A program made the translations under genes and the position numbers. A DNA stretch of 64,000 nt from Collinsella sp. (GTDB taxonomy: Bacteria > Actinomycetota > Coriobacteriia > Coriobacteriales > Coriobacteriaceae): the NCBI GenBank assembly GCA_019419585.1, contig DXZQ01000009.1, positions 22,611 to 86,610 of the forward strand. Direction: 5' to 3'. Below, piece after piece: positions 53,090-61,646 of this stretch. How positions within the stretch are numbered: position 1 is the first letter of the stretch; the number at the start of each line of letters is the position of its first letter. The notes beneath the pieces were generated by a model, which did not search any database, was not told the origin of the DNA, and saw nothing but the letters and a program-made list of their open reading frames with translations.

Positions 53090-53215
53090 TTCAGTTTGTT
53101 TACATACCGTTTAGGCTGATTTCTCTACCGTCTACGGGTATTTCGCGCTAAACTTCTAAACAGAAGAGTAAAACACTTAGTAAACAGAACAAAACGAAAC
53201 ATGCGTCTGTTTACT
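53090..53215 (+). promoter_or_regulatory. Candidate operator cluster before the sugar operon
   Basis: Four related words appear: TTTGTTTACATACC (from 53094), TTCTAAACAGAA (53154-53165), AGTAAACAGA (53179-53188) and its inverse TCTGTTTACT (53206-53215). The last two form a 10-bp inverted pair 27 bp apart. The LacI gene is upstream and its own promoter carries the same word, which supports a LacI operator set. Confidence 0.55.
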
Positions 53216-53241
53216 GAACATGTGACTAGGGGAGGACGTAC

Positions 53242-54642
53242 ATGGACAAGATCAAGCTCGGCTTTGTGCCCACGCGCCGCAGTATCTTTAGCGCGCCGGA
53301 CGCGATCAAGTATCGCGGTCTGACGGCTGATCGCCTGCGCGAGATCGGCGTCGAGATTGTGGATATCGACGACATCAACGACGAGGGCCTGCTGTTCGAC
53401 GACAGCCATATCGCGCCTATCGTCGAGAAGTTCCGCGCCGAGGGCGTCGACGGCATCATGCTCTGCCACGCCAACTTTGGCACCGAGTATGTCTGCGCCC
53501 GCCTTGCCCGCGAGCTCGGCTTGCCCGTGCTGCTGTGGGGCCCGCGCGATGAGCGCCCCGAGCCCGACGGCACCCGCCTGCGTGACAGCCAGTGCGGCCT
53601 GTTCGCCACCGGCAAGGTCCTGCGTCGCTTCCAGGTCCCCTTCACCTATATGACCAACTGCCGCCTGACCGATCCCGAGTTCGAGCGCGGCGTCTGGGAC
53701 TTCCTCGCCGTGTGCAACGTGGTCAAGACCTTCAAGCACACCCGCATCCTGCAGATGGCCACCCGTCCGTTCGATTTCTGGTCGACCATGTGCAACGAGG
53801 GCGAGCTGCTCGAGAAGTTCAACATCCAGCTTTCGCCCATCCCCATGACCGAGCTTGTCCAGGCCGTGCGCGACGCCCAGGCTGACGAGCAGGCCATGGC
53901 AGCCATGCTCGCCCACATTGGTGACAGCTTTGAGATCTGCATCCCCGAGGACAAGGTTCCTGCGGTCGCAGGACTCGCCATTGCCATGAAGCGCCTGGTC
54001 GAGAAGTACGGCTGCAACGCCGGCGCCATCCAGTGCTGGAACGCCCTGCAGGACGAGTTGGGCATTATGCCCTGCGCCGCCAACGCAATCCTCAACGAGA
54101 TGGGCATCCCCATCGTCTGCGAGACCGACATCCATGGTGCTATCACCGCGCTGATGGTCGAGGCCGCCGACCTGGGCCGTCACCGCGGCATGTTCGCCGA
54201 CTGGACCGTGCGTCATCCCGATAACGAGAACGGCGAGCTGCTGCAGCACTGCGGCCCCTGGCCCTGCAGCTGCGCGGCCGTCAAGCCCAAGCTCACCTAT
54301 CCGCTGGCGTTCGATCATCCCGGCGCGCTGACGGCCGAGGCCAAGCACGGCGACCTCACCCTTGCCCGCTTTGACGGCGACAACGGCGAGTACTCGCTGC
54401 TGCTGGGCAACGCCCGCGGCATCGACGGCCCGGCCGGTATGGGCACCTACCTGTGGGTCGAGGTCGACAACCTCAAGCGCCTCGAGGCCAAGATCGTCGA
54501 GGGCCCCTACATCCACCACTGCGTCGCCATTCACGCCAACGTGGTGCCGGTGCTCTACGAGGCGTGCAAGTACATCGGCATTGCCCCTGATCTTTACGAC
54601 CCCATCGAAGAAGACGTCAAAGCCTACCTGCGAGGAGAGTAG
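53242..54642 (+). CDS. L-fucose/L-arabinose-isomerase-family protein
   Basis: The 466-residue protein belongs to the FucI/AraA-like aldose-ketose isomerase group, shorter than FucI (about 590) and close to AraA in size. Visible family features are LGFVPTRRSIFSAPDAIKYR, MLCHANFGTE, the substrate/metal region IQCWNALQDELGIMPCAAN with ETDIHGA, and the late HHCVAIH. It is expected to isomerise an aldose to a ketose in a metal-dependent way. The substrate is not recognisable. Three bases separate it from a split transketolase, and an FGGY kinase ends the operon, so the chain is isomerisation, phosphorylation, two-carbon transfer. The start follows GGGGAGGACGTAC. Confidence 0.85.
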   Translation: MDKIKLGFVPTRRSIFSAPDAIKYRGLTADRLREIGVEIVDIDDINDEGLLFDDSHIAPIVEKFRAEGVDGIMLCHANFGTEYVCARLARELGLPVLLWGPRDERPEPDGTRLRDSQCGLFATGKVLRRFQVPFTYMTNCRLTDPEFERGVWDFLAVCNVVKTFKHTRILQMATRPFDFWSTMCNEGELLEKFNIQLSPIPMTELVQAVRDAQADEQAMAAMLAHIGDSFEICIPEDKVPAVAGLAIAMKRLVEKYGCNAGAIQCWNALQDELGIMPCAANAILNEMGIPIVCETDIHGAITALMVEAADLGRHRGMFADWTVRHPDNENGELLQHCGPWPCSCAAVKPKLTYPLAFDHPGALTAEAKHGDLTLARFDGDNGEYSLLLGNARGIDGPAGMGTYLWVEVDNLKRLEAKIVEGPYIHHCVAIHANVVPVLYEACKYIGIAPDLYDPIEEDVKAYLRGE

Positions 54643-54644
54643 AA

Positions 54645-55481
54645 ATGGCAACTATCGAAGAGCTTGAATCCCTGCGTTGGGACCTTCGCCGCGATTGCGT
54701 CGATATCATCATGGCTGGCGCCGGCGGCCACATCGGCGGCGACATGTCGGTCATCGATGCGCTGATGACCCTCTATGCCAACCACCTCAACGTTTCACCC
54801 GAGACCGTCGACGATCCCAACCGCGATCGCTTCGTGCTCTCCAAGGGCCACGCCATGGAGGCCTACTACGCGGTGCTCTGCCACGAGGGCTATCTGGACC
54901 TCGACGACGTCAAGGCCCGCTTCTCTAAGTTCGGCAGCCCCTACATCGGCCACCCCAACAACAAGCTCAAGGGCATCGAGATGAACTCGGGCTCGCTGGG
55001 TCATGGCCTGCCCGTGGCCGTCGGGATGGCGCTTGCCGGCAAGATGGATGGCCGCGACTACCGCGTCTACACCATCATGGGCGACGGCGAGCTTGCCGAG
55101 GGCTCGGTCTGGGAGGGCGCCATGAGCGGCGGCAACTACCAGCTCGATAACCTGTGCGCGCTCGTGGACCGCAACCGCCTGCAGATCAGCGGCAGCACCG
55201 AGGACGTCATGAAGCAGGATTCGCAGGAGGAGCGCTGGGCCGCCTTCGGTTGGAACGTGCTGTCCATTCCGGGCAACGACGTCCAGGCCATCGACGCCGC
55301 GCTGACGCTGGCCGCCGAGACCAAGGGTAAGCCCACGGTCATCATCCTCAACACAGTGAAGGGCTATGGCTCGCCCGTTATGGAGGACAAGGCCGCCTGG
55401 CATCATCACCTGCCCAACGACGAGGAATATGCCCAGATCATCGCCGATTTCGCTGCCCATAAGGAGGCCATCAATGGCTAA
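54645..55481 (+). CDS. Split transketolase, N-terminal (TPP-binding) subunit
   Basis: The 278-residue subunit carries the thiamine diphosphate domain. GHIGGDMSVIDALM and LSKGHAMEAYYAVL are followed by the metal-binding motif GDGELAEGSVWEGAMSGGNY, ending with Asn-rich NLCALVDRNRLQ. It must pair with the C-terminal subunit encoded next. The genes overlap by eight bases (55474-55481). Two-gene transketolases are used for the pentose phosphate pathway in some bacteria, and also for special sugars such as apulose-4-phosphate (AptAB) or 6-deoxy-6-sulfofructose (SqwGH). Confidence 0.93.
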   Translation: MATIEELESLRWDLRRDCVDIIMAGAGGHIGGDMSVIDALMTLYANHLNVSPETVDDPNRDRFVLSKGHAMEAYYAVLCHEGYLDLDDVKARFSKFGSPYIGHPNNKLKGIEMNSGSLGHGLPVAVGMALAGKMDGRDYRVYTIMGDGELAEGSVWEGAMSGGNYQLDNLCALVDRNRLQISGSTEDVMKQDSQEERWAAFGWNVLSIPGNDVQAIDAALTLAAETKGKPTVIILNTVKGYGSPVMEDKAAWHHHLPNDEEYAQIIADFAAHKEAING

Positions 55482-56415
55482 CAAGATCGCCAACCGCAAG
55501 GCTATCTGCGACACGCTGCTCGAGGCCGCCGCAACCGATAAAGACATCGTCGTCTTGTGCTCCGACTCCCGCGGCTCCGCATCGCTCACGCCGTTCTTCG
55601 ATCAGTATCCCCAGCAGTCCATTGAGGTCGGCATCGCCGAGCAGGACCTGGTGAGCATCGCCGCCGGTATGGCCTCGTGCGGCAAGAAGGCCTGGGCCGC
55701 CTCGCCGGCGTCCTTTGTGACCACGCGCTCGTATGAGCAGTGCAAGGTCGACGTTTCGTACTCCAACACCAACGTCAAGCTCATCGGCATCTCGGGCGGC
55801 GTGTCCTATGGCGCCTTGGGCATGAGCCATCACTCCGCACAGGATATCGCCGCCATGAGCGCGATTCCCAACATGCGCGTGTATCTGCCGAGCGATCGCT
55901 TCCAGACCGCCGAGCTCGTGCGTGCCCTGGTAGCCGACAACAAGCCGGCCTACATCCGCGTGGGCCGCAACCCGGTGGAGGACGTGTACACTGAGGACGA
56001 GTGCCCGTTCCAGATGGACCGCGCCACCTGGGTGCGCCGCGGCACCGATGTGACGATCGTCGCCACCGGCGAGATGGTCCGCCATGCCGTGGACGCCGCC
56101 GATCTGCTGGCCGAGCAGGGCATCTCGGCAACGGTGCTCGATATGTACTGCGTCAAGCCGCTCGATGCCGAGGCCGTGATCGAGGCCGCCGGTGCCACGC
56201 GCGCCGTCGTGACCGTCGAGGAGCACAGTCCCTTCGGTGGCCTGGGTTCCATGGTCGCGCAGGTCGTGGGCGAGCATTGCCCGCGTCCGGTTAAGTGCCT
56301 CTCCCTGCCCGACGCGCCGGTCATCACCGGTACGAGCCCCGAGGTCTTTGCGCACTACGGCCTGACGGGTGCCGGAATCGCGCAGACCGTCGCCGAGTTC
56401 TTGCCCGCAGAGTAA
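55474..56415 (+). CDS. Split transketolase, C-terminal subunit
   Basis: The 313-residue subunit has the pyrimidine-binding domain with the catalytic Glu in GIAEQDLVSIAAGMASCG and a transketolase C-terminal domain (about 190-313; VEEHSPFGGLGSMVAQVV). It starts inside the end of the N-terminal subunit gene (ATGGCTAA overlap), so both are made in equal amounts. Together they transfer a two-carbon ketol unit between a ketose phosphate and an aldehyde. The specific donor in this operon is unknown. Confidence 0.93.
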   Translation: MANKIANRKAICDTLLEAAATDKDIVVLCSDSRGSASLTPFFDQYPQQSIEVGIAEQDLVSIAAGMASCGKKAWAASPASFVTTRSYEQCKVDVSYSNTNVKLIGISGGVSYGALGMSHHSAQDIAAMSAIPNMRVYLPSDRFQTAELVRALVADNKPAYIRVGRNPVEDVYTEDECPFQMDRATWVRRGTDVTIVATGEMVRHAVDAADLLAEQGISATVLDMYCVKPLDAEAVIEAAGATRAVVTVEEHSPFGGLGSMVAQVVGEHCPRPVKCLSLPDAPVITGTSPEVFAHYGLTGAGIAQTVAEFLPAE

Positions 56416-56419
56416 CTGG

Positions 56420-56452
56420 AATGTGACAAAGGGACCGCCCCTTTGTCACATT
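56420..56452. terminator. 14-bp hairpin between transketolase and kinase genes
   Basis: AATGTGACAAAGGG (56420-56433) pairs perfectly with 56439-56452 over a five-base loop, then CGTTTTG follows. It could attenuate transcription into the kinase gene or be a dispersed palindrome. Confidence 0.55.
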
Positions 56453-56471
56453 CGTTTTGAAAGGGGTGGCC

Positions 56472-57962
56472 ATGGGCCGCTACATCATCGGAATCGATCA
56501 ATCCACGCAGGGCACCAAGGCGCTGCTGGTGGACGAGGGCGGCCATTTGATTCATCGTGCCGATCGCTCGCATCGCCAGATTGTCAACGAGGCCGGCTGG
56601 GTGAGCCATGATCCAGCCGAGATCGCCGCCAACGTGCTGGCCGTGGCGCGCGCCGTGGTGGAGGAGACCGGGGTCGATCCGGCCGACGTCGCCGGCATCG
56701 GCATCTCCAACCAGCGCGAGACTACCGTTGCCTGGAACCGCACGACGGGCGAGCCGCTGTGCGACGCCGTGGTGTGGCAGTGCGCCCGCGCCCGCGAGCT
56801 GTGCGACGAGCTGGCCGCGCGCGAGGGCGTGGCCGAGCTGGTGCGCGACACGACGGGTCTAGTGCTCTCGCCCTACTACCCGGCGGGCAAGATGGCCTGG
56901 ATCCTCGCGAACGTTCCCGCTGCTGCCGAGGCCGCGGCGGCAGGCGAGCTGTGCCTGGGCACCATCGATGCCTGGGCGGTCTGGACGCTCACGGGCGGCG
57001 CGGAGTTCCGCTGCGACTGGTCCAACGCCAGCCGCACGCAACTCTTTGACCTGCGCCGTGGCTGCTGGAGCGAGCCGGTGTGCGAGGCCTTTGGCGTTGA
57101 CGTGGCCTGCCTGCCACAGGTGACCGATTCCGATGGCCTGTTCGGCATGACGGACCTGGGCGGCTTTTTGCCGGCACCCGTGCCCATTCACGGCGTGCTC
57201 GGCGACAGCCATGCCGCCTTGTTTGCGCAGGGCTGCCATAGCCGCGGCATGGCCAAGGCGACCTATGGCACCGGCAGCTCGGTCATGATGAACGTCGGCG
57301 ACGAGTTCGTCGCCAGCTCGCACGGGCTTTCGAGCTCGCTCGCATGGCGCATGGACGGCGTGACCGAGTACGTGCTCGAGGGCAACGTGAGCTACGCCGG
57401 CGCCGTCAAGACGTGGCTGCGCGACGATCTGGAGCTCATCAATAACCCCGAGGAAGTTACCGACCTGTGCTACGCCGCCAATCCGGCGAGCCGCGTCTAC
57501 TTTGTGCCGGCGTTTACCGGTCTGGGCGCGCCGCACTGGGCGAGTGACGCCGAGGGCTGCGTCTTTGGCATGACGCGCACCACGGGTCGCGCGGAGTTCG
57601 TGAAGGCCGCCGACGAGTCGATCGCCTATCAGATCTTTGACGTGATTGATGCGATGGTCGAGGATTCGGGCGCGGCGCTGGCCGAACTTCGTGTTGACGG
57701 CGGTCCCACGCGCGATGCGTACCTGATGCAGTTTGAGAGCGACCTGGTTGGCTCGCCCATCCGCATCGCGAGCAACGACGAGATGAGCGGCCTGGGTGCG
57801 GCCTGGGCCTGCGGCATTGCGCTGGACATGTACACGCGCGATGTCGTCGACGTCTACGGCGCCCGCGGCATCGTGGAGCCGTCGATGCCCGCCGACGAGC
57901 GAGCCAAAAAGATCGCCGGCTGGCGCCATGCTGTCGACGCGACTATCGCCTACACTGCCTAG
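56472..57962 (+). CDS. FGGY-family sugar/polyol kinase (glycerol-kinase-like)
   Basis: The 496-residue ATP-dependent kinase has the FGGY signatures GIDQSTQGTKALL (phosphate loop), GISNQRETTVAWNRTTGEPL, DWSNASRTQLF and GTGSSVMMNVGDE, and the second ATP-binding region GLGAPHWAS and DGGPTRDAYL. Similarity to glycerol kinase is strong, but the GLGD-type region reads GVLGDSHAALFAQGC, and no glycerol facilitator or glycerol-3-phosphate dehydrogenase is near. In this operon a ketose produced by the isomerase is a more likely substrate. AAAGGGG precedes the ATG. The hairpin upstream may uncouple it partly from the transketolase genes. Confidence 0.9.
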   Translation: MGRYIIGIDQSTQGTKALLVDEGGHLIHRADRSHRQIVNEAGWVSHDPAEIAANVLAVARAVVEETGVDPADVAGIGISNQRETTVAWNRTTGEPLCDAVVWQCARARELCDELAAREGVAELVRDTTGLVLSPYYPAGKMAWILANVPAAAEAAAAGELCLGTIDAWAVWTLTGGAEFRCDWSNASRTQLFDLRRGCWSEPVCEAFGVDVACLPQVTDSDGLFGMTDLGGFLPAPVPIHGVLGDSHAALFAQGCHSRGMAKATYGTGSSVMMNVGDEFVASSHGLSSSLAWRMDGVTEYVLEGNVSYAGAVKTWLRDDLELINNPEEVTDLCYAANPASRVYFVPAFTGLGAPHWASDAEGCVFGMTRTTGRAEFVKAADESIAYQIFDVIDAMVEDSGAALAELRVDGGPTRDAYLMQFESDLVGSPIRIASNDEMSGLGAAWACGIALDMYTRDVVDVYGARGIVEPSMPADERAKKIAGWRHAVDATIAYTA

Positions 57963-57993
57963 GCGGCTGCGCGGCGCCCAAGGATTTTTCTGA

Positions 57994-58110
57994 GACGGGG
58001 ATTAAAAACTCATTGATCCCCGTCCTTGGCAGCTCATTTGGGACGGGGCTTTTTTGACTGGTATGATTGGTGCGACCATTCCAACCAGCTAAAAGAGCCC
58101 CGTCCTAAAT
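57994..58110 (+). promoter_or_regulatory. Terminator and alternating complementary segments between kinase and luxS
   Basis: Four segments can pair alternately: GACGGGGAT (57994), ATCCCCGTCC (58016-58025), GGGACGGGG (58040-58048, followed by CTTTTTT) and AGCCCCGTCC (about 58095-58105). Segments two and three form an ordinary terminator for the sugar operon. Segment three with four makes a long stem-loop that ends just before the luxS start. Attenuation of luxS is therefore conceivable. Confidence 0.55.
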
Positions 58111-58131
58111 TGACTATCGAGAGGATCTGCC

Positions 58132-58620
58132 ATGGAGCGTATCGCGAGTTTTTCCGTTGACCATCTGCTGCTTGAGCCCGGCGTGTACGTGAGCCGCATC
58201 GACCGCGATCCGGCGACCGGCGCCGCCGTCACCACGTTTGACCTGCGCCTGACCACGCCCAACAAGGAGCCGGTCATGAACACGGCCGAGTGCCACACCA
58301 TCGAGCACCTGGGCGCGACGTTCCTTCGCAACTATGCCGAGTGGTCGAGCCGCATTGTCTACTTTGGTCCCATGGGCTGCCGCACGGGCTTTTACCTCGT
58401 CGTGTTTGGCGAGGTGACGAGCGAGGAGATCCTGCCGCTCGTGCGTGAGCTGTTCGAGTTTGTCGCCGGCTTTGAGGGCGATGTCCCCGGTGCCGCTCCC
58501 GAGGAGTGCGGTAACTATCTGGACCAGAACCTTCCCATGGCTAACTGGCTCGCGCGTCGCTACCTCGACCGCGACCTGGCCGATATCGACGAGAAGCACC
58601 TGCACTACCAGCAGGCGTAA
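58132..58620 (+). CDS. luxS: S-ribosylhomocysteine lyase
   Basis: The 162-residue enzyme cleaves S-ribosylhomocysteine to homocysteine and DPD, the precursor of autoinducer-2, and recycles the methyl cycle. The metal ligands are clear: HTIEH (His55, His59) and Cys126 in EECGNYLDQN. Catalytic Cys83 lies in GPMGCRTGFYLV and Glu58 is the base. Length is typical (about 155-170). GAGAGGA precedes the ATG. A palindrome-rich leader lies between it and the kinase gene. A matching Pfs nucleosidase gene is not in the window. Confidence 0.97.
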   Translation: MERIASFSVDHLLLEPGVYVSRIDRDPATGAAVTTFDLRLTTPNKEPVMNTAECHTIEHLGATFLRNYAEWSSRIVYFGPMGCRTGFYLVVFGEVTSEEILPLVRELFEFVAGFEGDVPGAAPEECGNYLDQNLPMANWLARRYLDRDLADIDEKHLHYQQA

Positions 58621-58764
58621 GGGCTTTATCGCCCAAAGCGCGCGCATTGGGCGCCTTCGCTTATGCGGGGGCGCCTTTTTGTTGAGTGGTCGGGACGAGC
58701 GTTCAAAATCGCTCATGTTTGTTCTAAAATGTTCGTACTGTCACATAAACGAATAGGAGCGAAC

Positions 58765-59409
58765 ATGCATATCTATTCTGTCAACGATCCCGAGTTCAAA
58801 TCCTATGGCAACGTTTGGGATGACGTTCCGTCCGTGCTCACGTCGCCCGTGCTCGAGGCGCTCTCTGCCACGCCCATCCCCGAGGGCAGCAAGTACGTAG
58901 CAAGCGCGCCGGAGCTCGAGGGCGTCAAGGATGCCGATAAGCTGGGCTTTCTCATGTACGGCGGCCGTCCCTTCCAGCTGGGCTGGTGCAACGGCCACAA
59001 CACGCAGCTCAACTGCCTGGAGTATCACCGCGCCAGCGAGTTTAACCTGGGCGCCCGCGACTTTATCCTGCTCGTGGCGCATCGCTGGGAGATCGAGGAC
59101 GGCAAGCTCGACACTGCGTGCGTCAAGGCGTTCCGCGTGCCGGCGGGTACGGTCGTCGAAGTCTTCAACACCACGCTCCACTACACGCCCTGCATGGTCG
59201 ACGACGGCGGCTTCCAGGTGATGGTGGCGCTGCCGGCGGGCACCAATGGCCCGCGCCCCGAGGCCGCAGCCGACATGCCCGCCGCCGGCGACAGCTACTG
59301 CTACTGGAAGGCCGACAAGTGGGTTCTCTGCCACGCCGATAGCCCCAAGGCTGCCGAGGGCGGCTACGTGGGCCTCGTCGGCAAGAACCTCGACATCGCC
59401 TGCGACTAG
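58765..59409 (+). CDS. DUF4867 family protein (cupin-like)
   Basis: The 214-residue product starts at the ATG at 58765 after AGGAGCGAAC. It shows features of the DUF4867 family: MHIYSVNDPEFKSYGNVWDD, YHRASEFNLGARDFILLVAH, VPAGTVVEVFNTTLHYTPCM and a hydrophobic core with His and Glu, like a cupin/ureidoglycolate-lyase fold. It lies 145 bases after luxS with its own start region. DUF4867 genes are often seen near sugar-isomerase genes, so it may act in the carbohydrate pathway encoded upstream. No function is established. Confidence 0.75.
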   Translation: MHIYSVNDPEFKSYGNVWDDVPSVLTSPVLEALSATPIPEGSKYVASAPELEGVKDADKLGFLMYGGRPFQLGWCNGHNTQLNCLEYHRASEFNLGARDFILLVAHRWEIEDGKLDTACVKAFRVPAGTVVEVFNTTLHYTPCMVDDGGFQVMVALPAGTNGPRPEAAADMPAAGDSYCYWKADKWVLCHADSPKAAEGGYVGLVGKNLDIACD

Positions 59410-59418
59410 CATCTTCCG

Positions 59419-59554
59419 TCTCGATTTGTAACATCTAGCGGGCTAAATCGTCTCTACCTGTTACAGATTTAGACAAACTGCGGGGGGCTGCCCGAAAATC
59501 TCGATCTGTAACACCAAGCCCGGTTTTGGCTGCCTACCTGTTACAGATCGAGAC
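59419..59554. repeat. Two units of the 80-bp alternating inverted repeat family
   Basis: Left arms TCTCGATYTGTAACA start at 59419 and 59499 (80 bp apart) and right arms at 59459 and 59539. These are the same sequence, 40-bp arm distance and period as the array at 8778-9155, fifty kilobases away. Confidence 0.9.
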
Positions 59555-59557
59555 AAA

Positions 59558-59610
59558 CCGCCCCAAACCACCACAAAGGTGCCTGTCCCCTTTGTGGTGG
59601 TTTGGGGCGG
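59558..59610. repeat. 22-bp perfect palindrome upstream of the GH1 gene
   Basis: Arms 59558-59579 (CCGCCCCAAACCACCACAAA and on) and 59589-59610 enclose a nine-base loop. The 140 bases from here to the GH1 start hold no gene and no obvious T-run terminator. Confidence 0.8.
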
Positions 59611-59753
59611 CGGTATCAGAAAGTGTCAGGCAGGGGCGGCTGCCGGGCCGCCGTGTGCGAAAAGAAGTGTCGGCCTGCGTCGTTGCCGTTGAGTAGCGCG
59701 CTGCTTACGGGGATACTGAAACCACGACAAACAGCGTGTGAAAGGATTGATGC

Positions 59754-61184
59754 ATGGCTTTCCGTAAAGACTTCCTGTGGGGCGGCGCGACGGCTGCCAA
59801 CCAGTGCGAGGGCGCTTACGACGTGGATGGCCGCGGCCTGGCCAACGTGGACGTGGCGCCGCACGGCCCCGAGCGCTATGCGGTGGTCTCCGGCCAGCGC
59901 AAGATGCTCGACTTCGAGGACGGCTATTACTACCCCGCGCAGACCGGCATCGATTTCTATCACCACTACAAGGAGGACATCGCCCTCTTTGCCGAGATGG
60001 GCTTTAAGACCTTCCGCATGAGCCTGGCCTGGACCCGCATCTTCCCCAACGGCGACGAGACCGAGCCCAATGAGGCCGGCCTGGCCTTCTACGAGGACGT
60101 GTTCCGCGAGTGTCAGGCGCACGGCATCGAGCCGCTTGTGACCATCACGCACTTCGACTGCCCGATTCACCTCATCAAGGAGTACGGCGGCTGGCGCAAC
60201 CGCAAGCTCATCGACTTCTACAAGAACCTCGCGACCACGATCTTCACCCGCTACAAGGGCCTGGTAAAGTACTGGCTTACCTTCAACGAGATCAATATGA
60301 TCTTGCACCTGCCGTTTATGGGTGCCGGTCTGGTCTTTGAGGAGGGCGAGAACAAGGAGGCCGTCGAGTACCTGGCCGCCCACAACGAGCTCGTCGCCAG
60401 CGCTTGGGCAACCAAGATCGCTCACGAGATCGACCCTGAGGTCAAGATCGGTTGCATGCTTGCCGCGGGTAGCTACTACCCCTACAGCTGCCGTCCGGGC
60501 GATGTGCGCCAGGCGCAGATTGACAACCAGAGCAACTATTTCTTCGTCGACGTTCAGAGCCGCGGCTACTACCCGGCCTATGCCGTCAAGAAGCTCGAGC
60601 GTTTGGGCATCGATGTGGGCATGACGGATGAGGACCGCGAGATCCTGGCCGCCAACACCGTCGACTTCATCAGCTTTAGCTATTACAGCACCCGTTGCTC
60701 CGCCGGTGCCGATAACCCCGATGTCGAGCGCACCCAGGGCAACGCCTTCGCCGGCGCCAAGAACCCCTACCTGCAGGAGAGCCAGTGGGGCTGGGCCATC
60801 GATCCGCTGGGCTTCCGCATCACCCTCAACGACCTGTACGACCGTTATCAGAAGCCGCTGTTTGTGGTCGAGAACGGTCTGGGCGCCAAGGATGTTGTCG
60901 AGGAGGATGGCTCCATCAACGACGACTACCGTATCGACTACCTGCGCCAGCATATCGCCGCGATGCGCGATGCGGTGACCGAGGACGGCGTTGACCTGCT
61001 GGGCTACACCACCTGGGGCCCGATCGACTTGGTGTCTGCCGGCACGGGCGAGATGTCCAAGCGCTACGGCTTTATCTATGTGGACCGCGATGATGCGGGC
61101 AACGGAACCCTCAAGCGTTCCAAAAAGAAGAGCTTCGACTGGTACAAGAAGGTTATCGCCACCAACGGCGAAGACCTGGCCTAA
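59754..61184 (+). CDS. GH1 6-phospho-beta-glucosidase
   Basis: The 476-residue cytosolic enzyme hydrolyses PTS-imported 6-phospho-beta-glucosides such as cellobiose-6-P or salicin-6-P. The acid/base Glu179 is in TFNEIN and the nucleophile Glu373 in VVENGLG. The N-terminal FLWGGATAANQCEGAYDVDG and FRMSLAWTRIFPNG are classical. The C-terminal SKKKSFDWYKKVI carries the Ser/Lys/Tyr pattern associated with phosphate recognition in BglA-type members. AAAGGA precedes the start. No PTS transporter is adjacent, so the sugar must come from one encoded elsewhere. Confidence 0.93.
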   Translation: MAFRKDFLWGGATAANQCEGAYDVDGRGLANVDVAPHGPERYAVVSGQRKMLDFEDGYYYPAQTGIDFYHHYKEDIALFAEMGFKTFRMSLAWTRIFPNGDETEPNEAGLAFYEDVFRECQAHGIEPLVTITHFDCPIHLIKEYGGWRNRKLIDFYKNLATTIFTRYKGLVKYWLTFNEINMILHLPFMGAGLVFEEGENKEAVEYLAAHNELVASAWATKIAHEIDPEVKIGCMLAAGSYYPYSCRPGDVRQAQIDNQSNYFFVDVQSRGYYPAYAVKKLERLGIDVGMTDEDREILAANTVDFISFSYYSTRCSAGADNPDVERTQGNAFAGAKNPYLQESQWGWAIDPLGFRITLNDLYDRYQKPLFVVENGLGAKDVVEEDGSINDDYRIDYLRQHIAAMRDAVTEDGVDLLGYTTWGPIDLVSAGTGEMSKRYGFIYVDRDDAGNGTLKRSKKKSFDWYKKVIATNGEDLA

Positions 61185-61290
61185 GGGCACTGAGGCACTC
61201 AATCTCGGGGCTCCAACCCTCCTCGCGTACCTAAAGTACGCTTCGTCGGGCTTGTCGCTCCCAATCTTGAGCACCTCAGGCCCTTAGGAT
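61182..61290. repeat. Long imperfect palindrome at the end of the GH1 gene
   Basis: Outer arms CTAAGGGCACTGAGGCACTC (from 61182) and the inverse ending CACCTCAGGCCCTTAG, plus inner GCGTAC/GTACGC arms, build a ~105-base hairpin that begins within the stop codon. Confidence 0.75.
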
Positions 61291-61340
61291 GTGGACCTGA
61301 CCGCCGCATTTCGAAAGTCCTGCTTTATAGCTTTCTAACC

Positions 61341-61379
61341 AAGGCGCCCGGCGAGCAGCTTATGCCCGCCGGGCGCTTT
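61341..61379 (+). terminator. Hairpin terminator downstream of the GH1 gene
   Basis: The stem GGCGCCCGGC with GCCGGGCGCTTT (61343-61352 with 61368-61379) is followed by TTTGTT. Confidence 0.75.
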
Positions 61380-61382
61380 GTT

Positions 61383-61500
61383 AAAAGAAGTGAAAGAAAG
61401 CAAAAGAAGTTAAAACTTGCAAAAGAAGTGAAAGCAGGATGGCAGTAGTCATTGGGGACGTTCTTAAACGACTGGTCGCCGGGGACACTCTTTGCCGGGT
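61383..61500. repeat. AAAAGAAGTGAAAG repeats and a CATTGGGGAC-family copy
   Basis: AAAAGAAGTGAAAG-like units occur at about 61383, 61402 and 61421. Directly after them CATTGGGGACGTTCTTAAAC (from 61449) repeats the word of 34937 and 43410. No gene is seen between 61185 and 61659. Confidence 0.65.
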
Positions 61501-61646
61501 TGGCAGTCTACGCCGTGCCCTTTCTGGGCCATGCGGCTCAAAAACGCTGCACGCCGTGGACTGCTGGGGTCAAATATGCGGCATTTCGAGCTCGGCTTTG
61601 ATATTGAGACTGGTTCTCTATTAAAATTGATTTCCAGGCGTTGAGC

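Noticed and set aside
53242..56415. Sulfoquinovose (sulfo-transketolase) pathway
   Set aside because: A split transketolase and isomerase fit, but no sulfoquinovosidase, sulfolactaldehyde enzyme or sulfonate exporter is near, and the kinase argues for a phosphorylated ketose.
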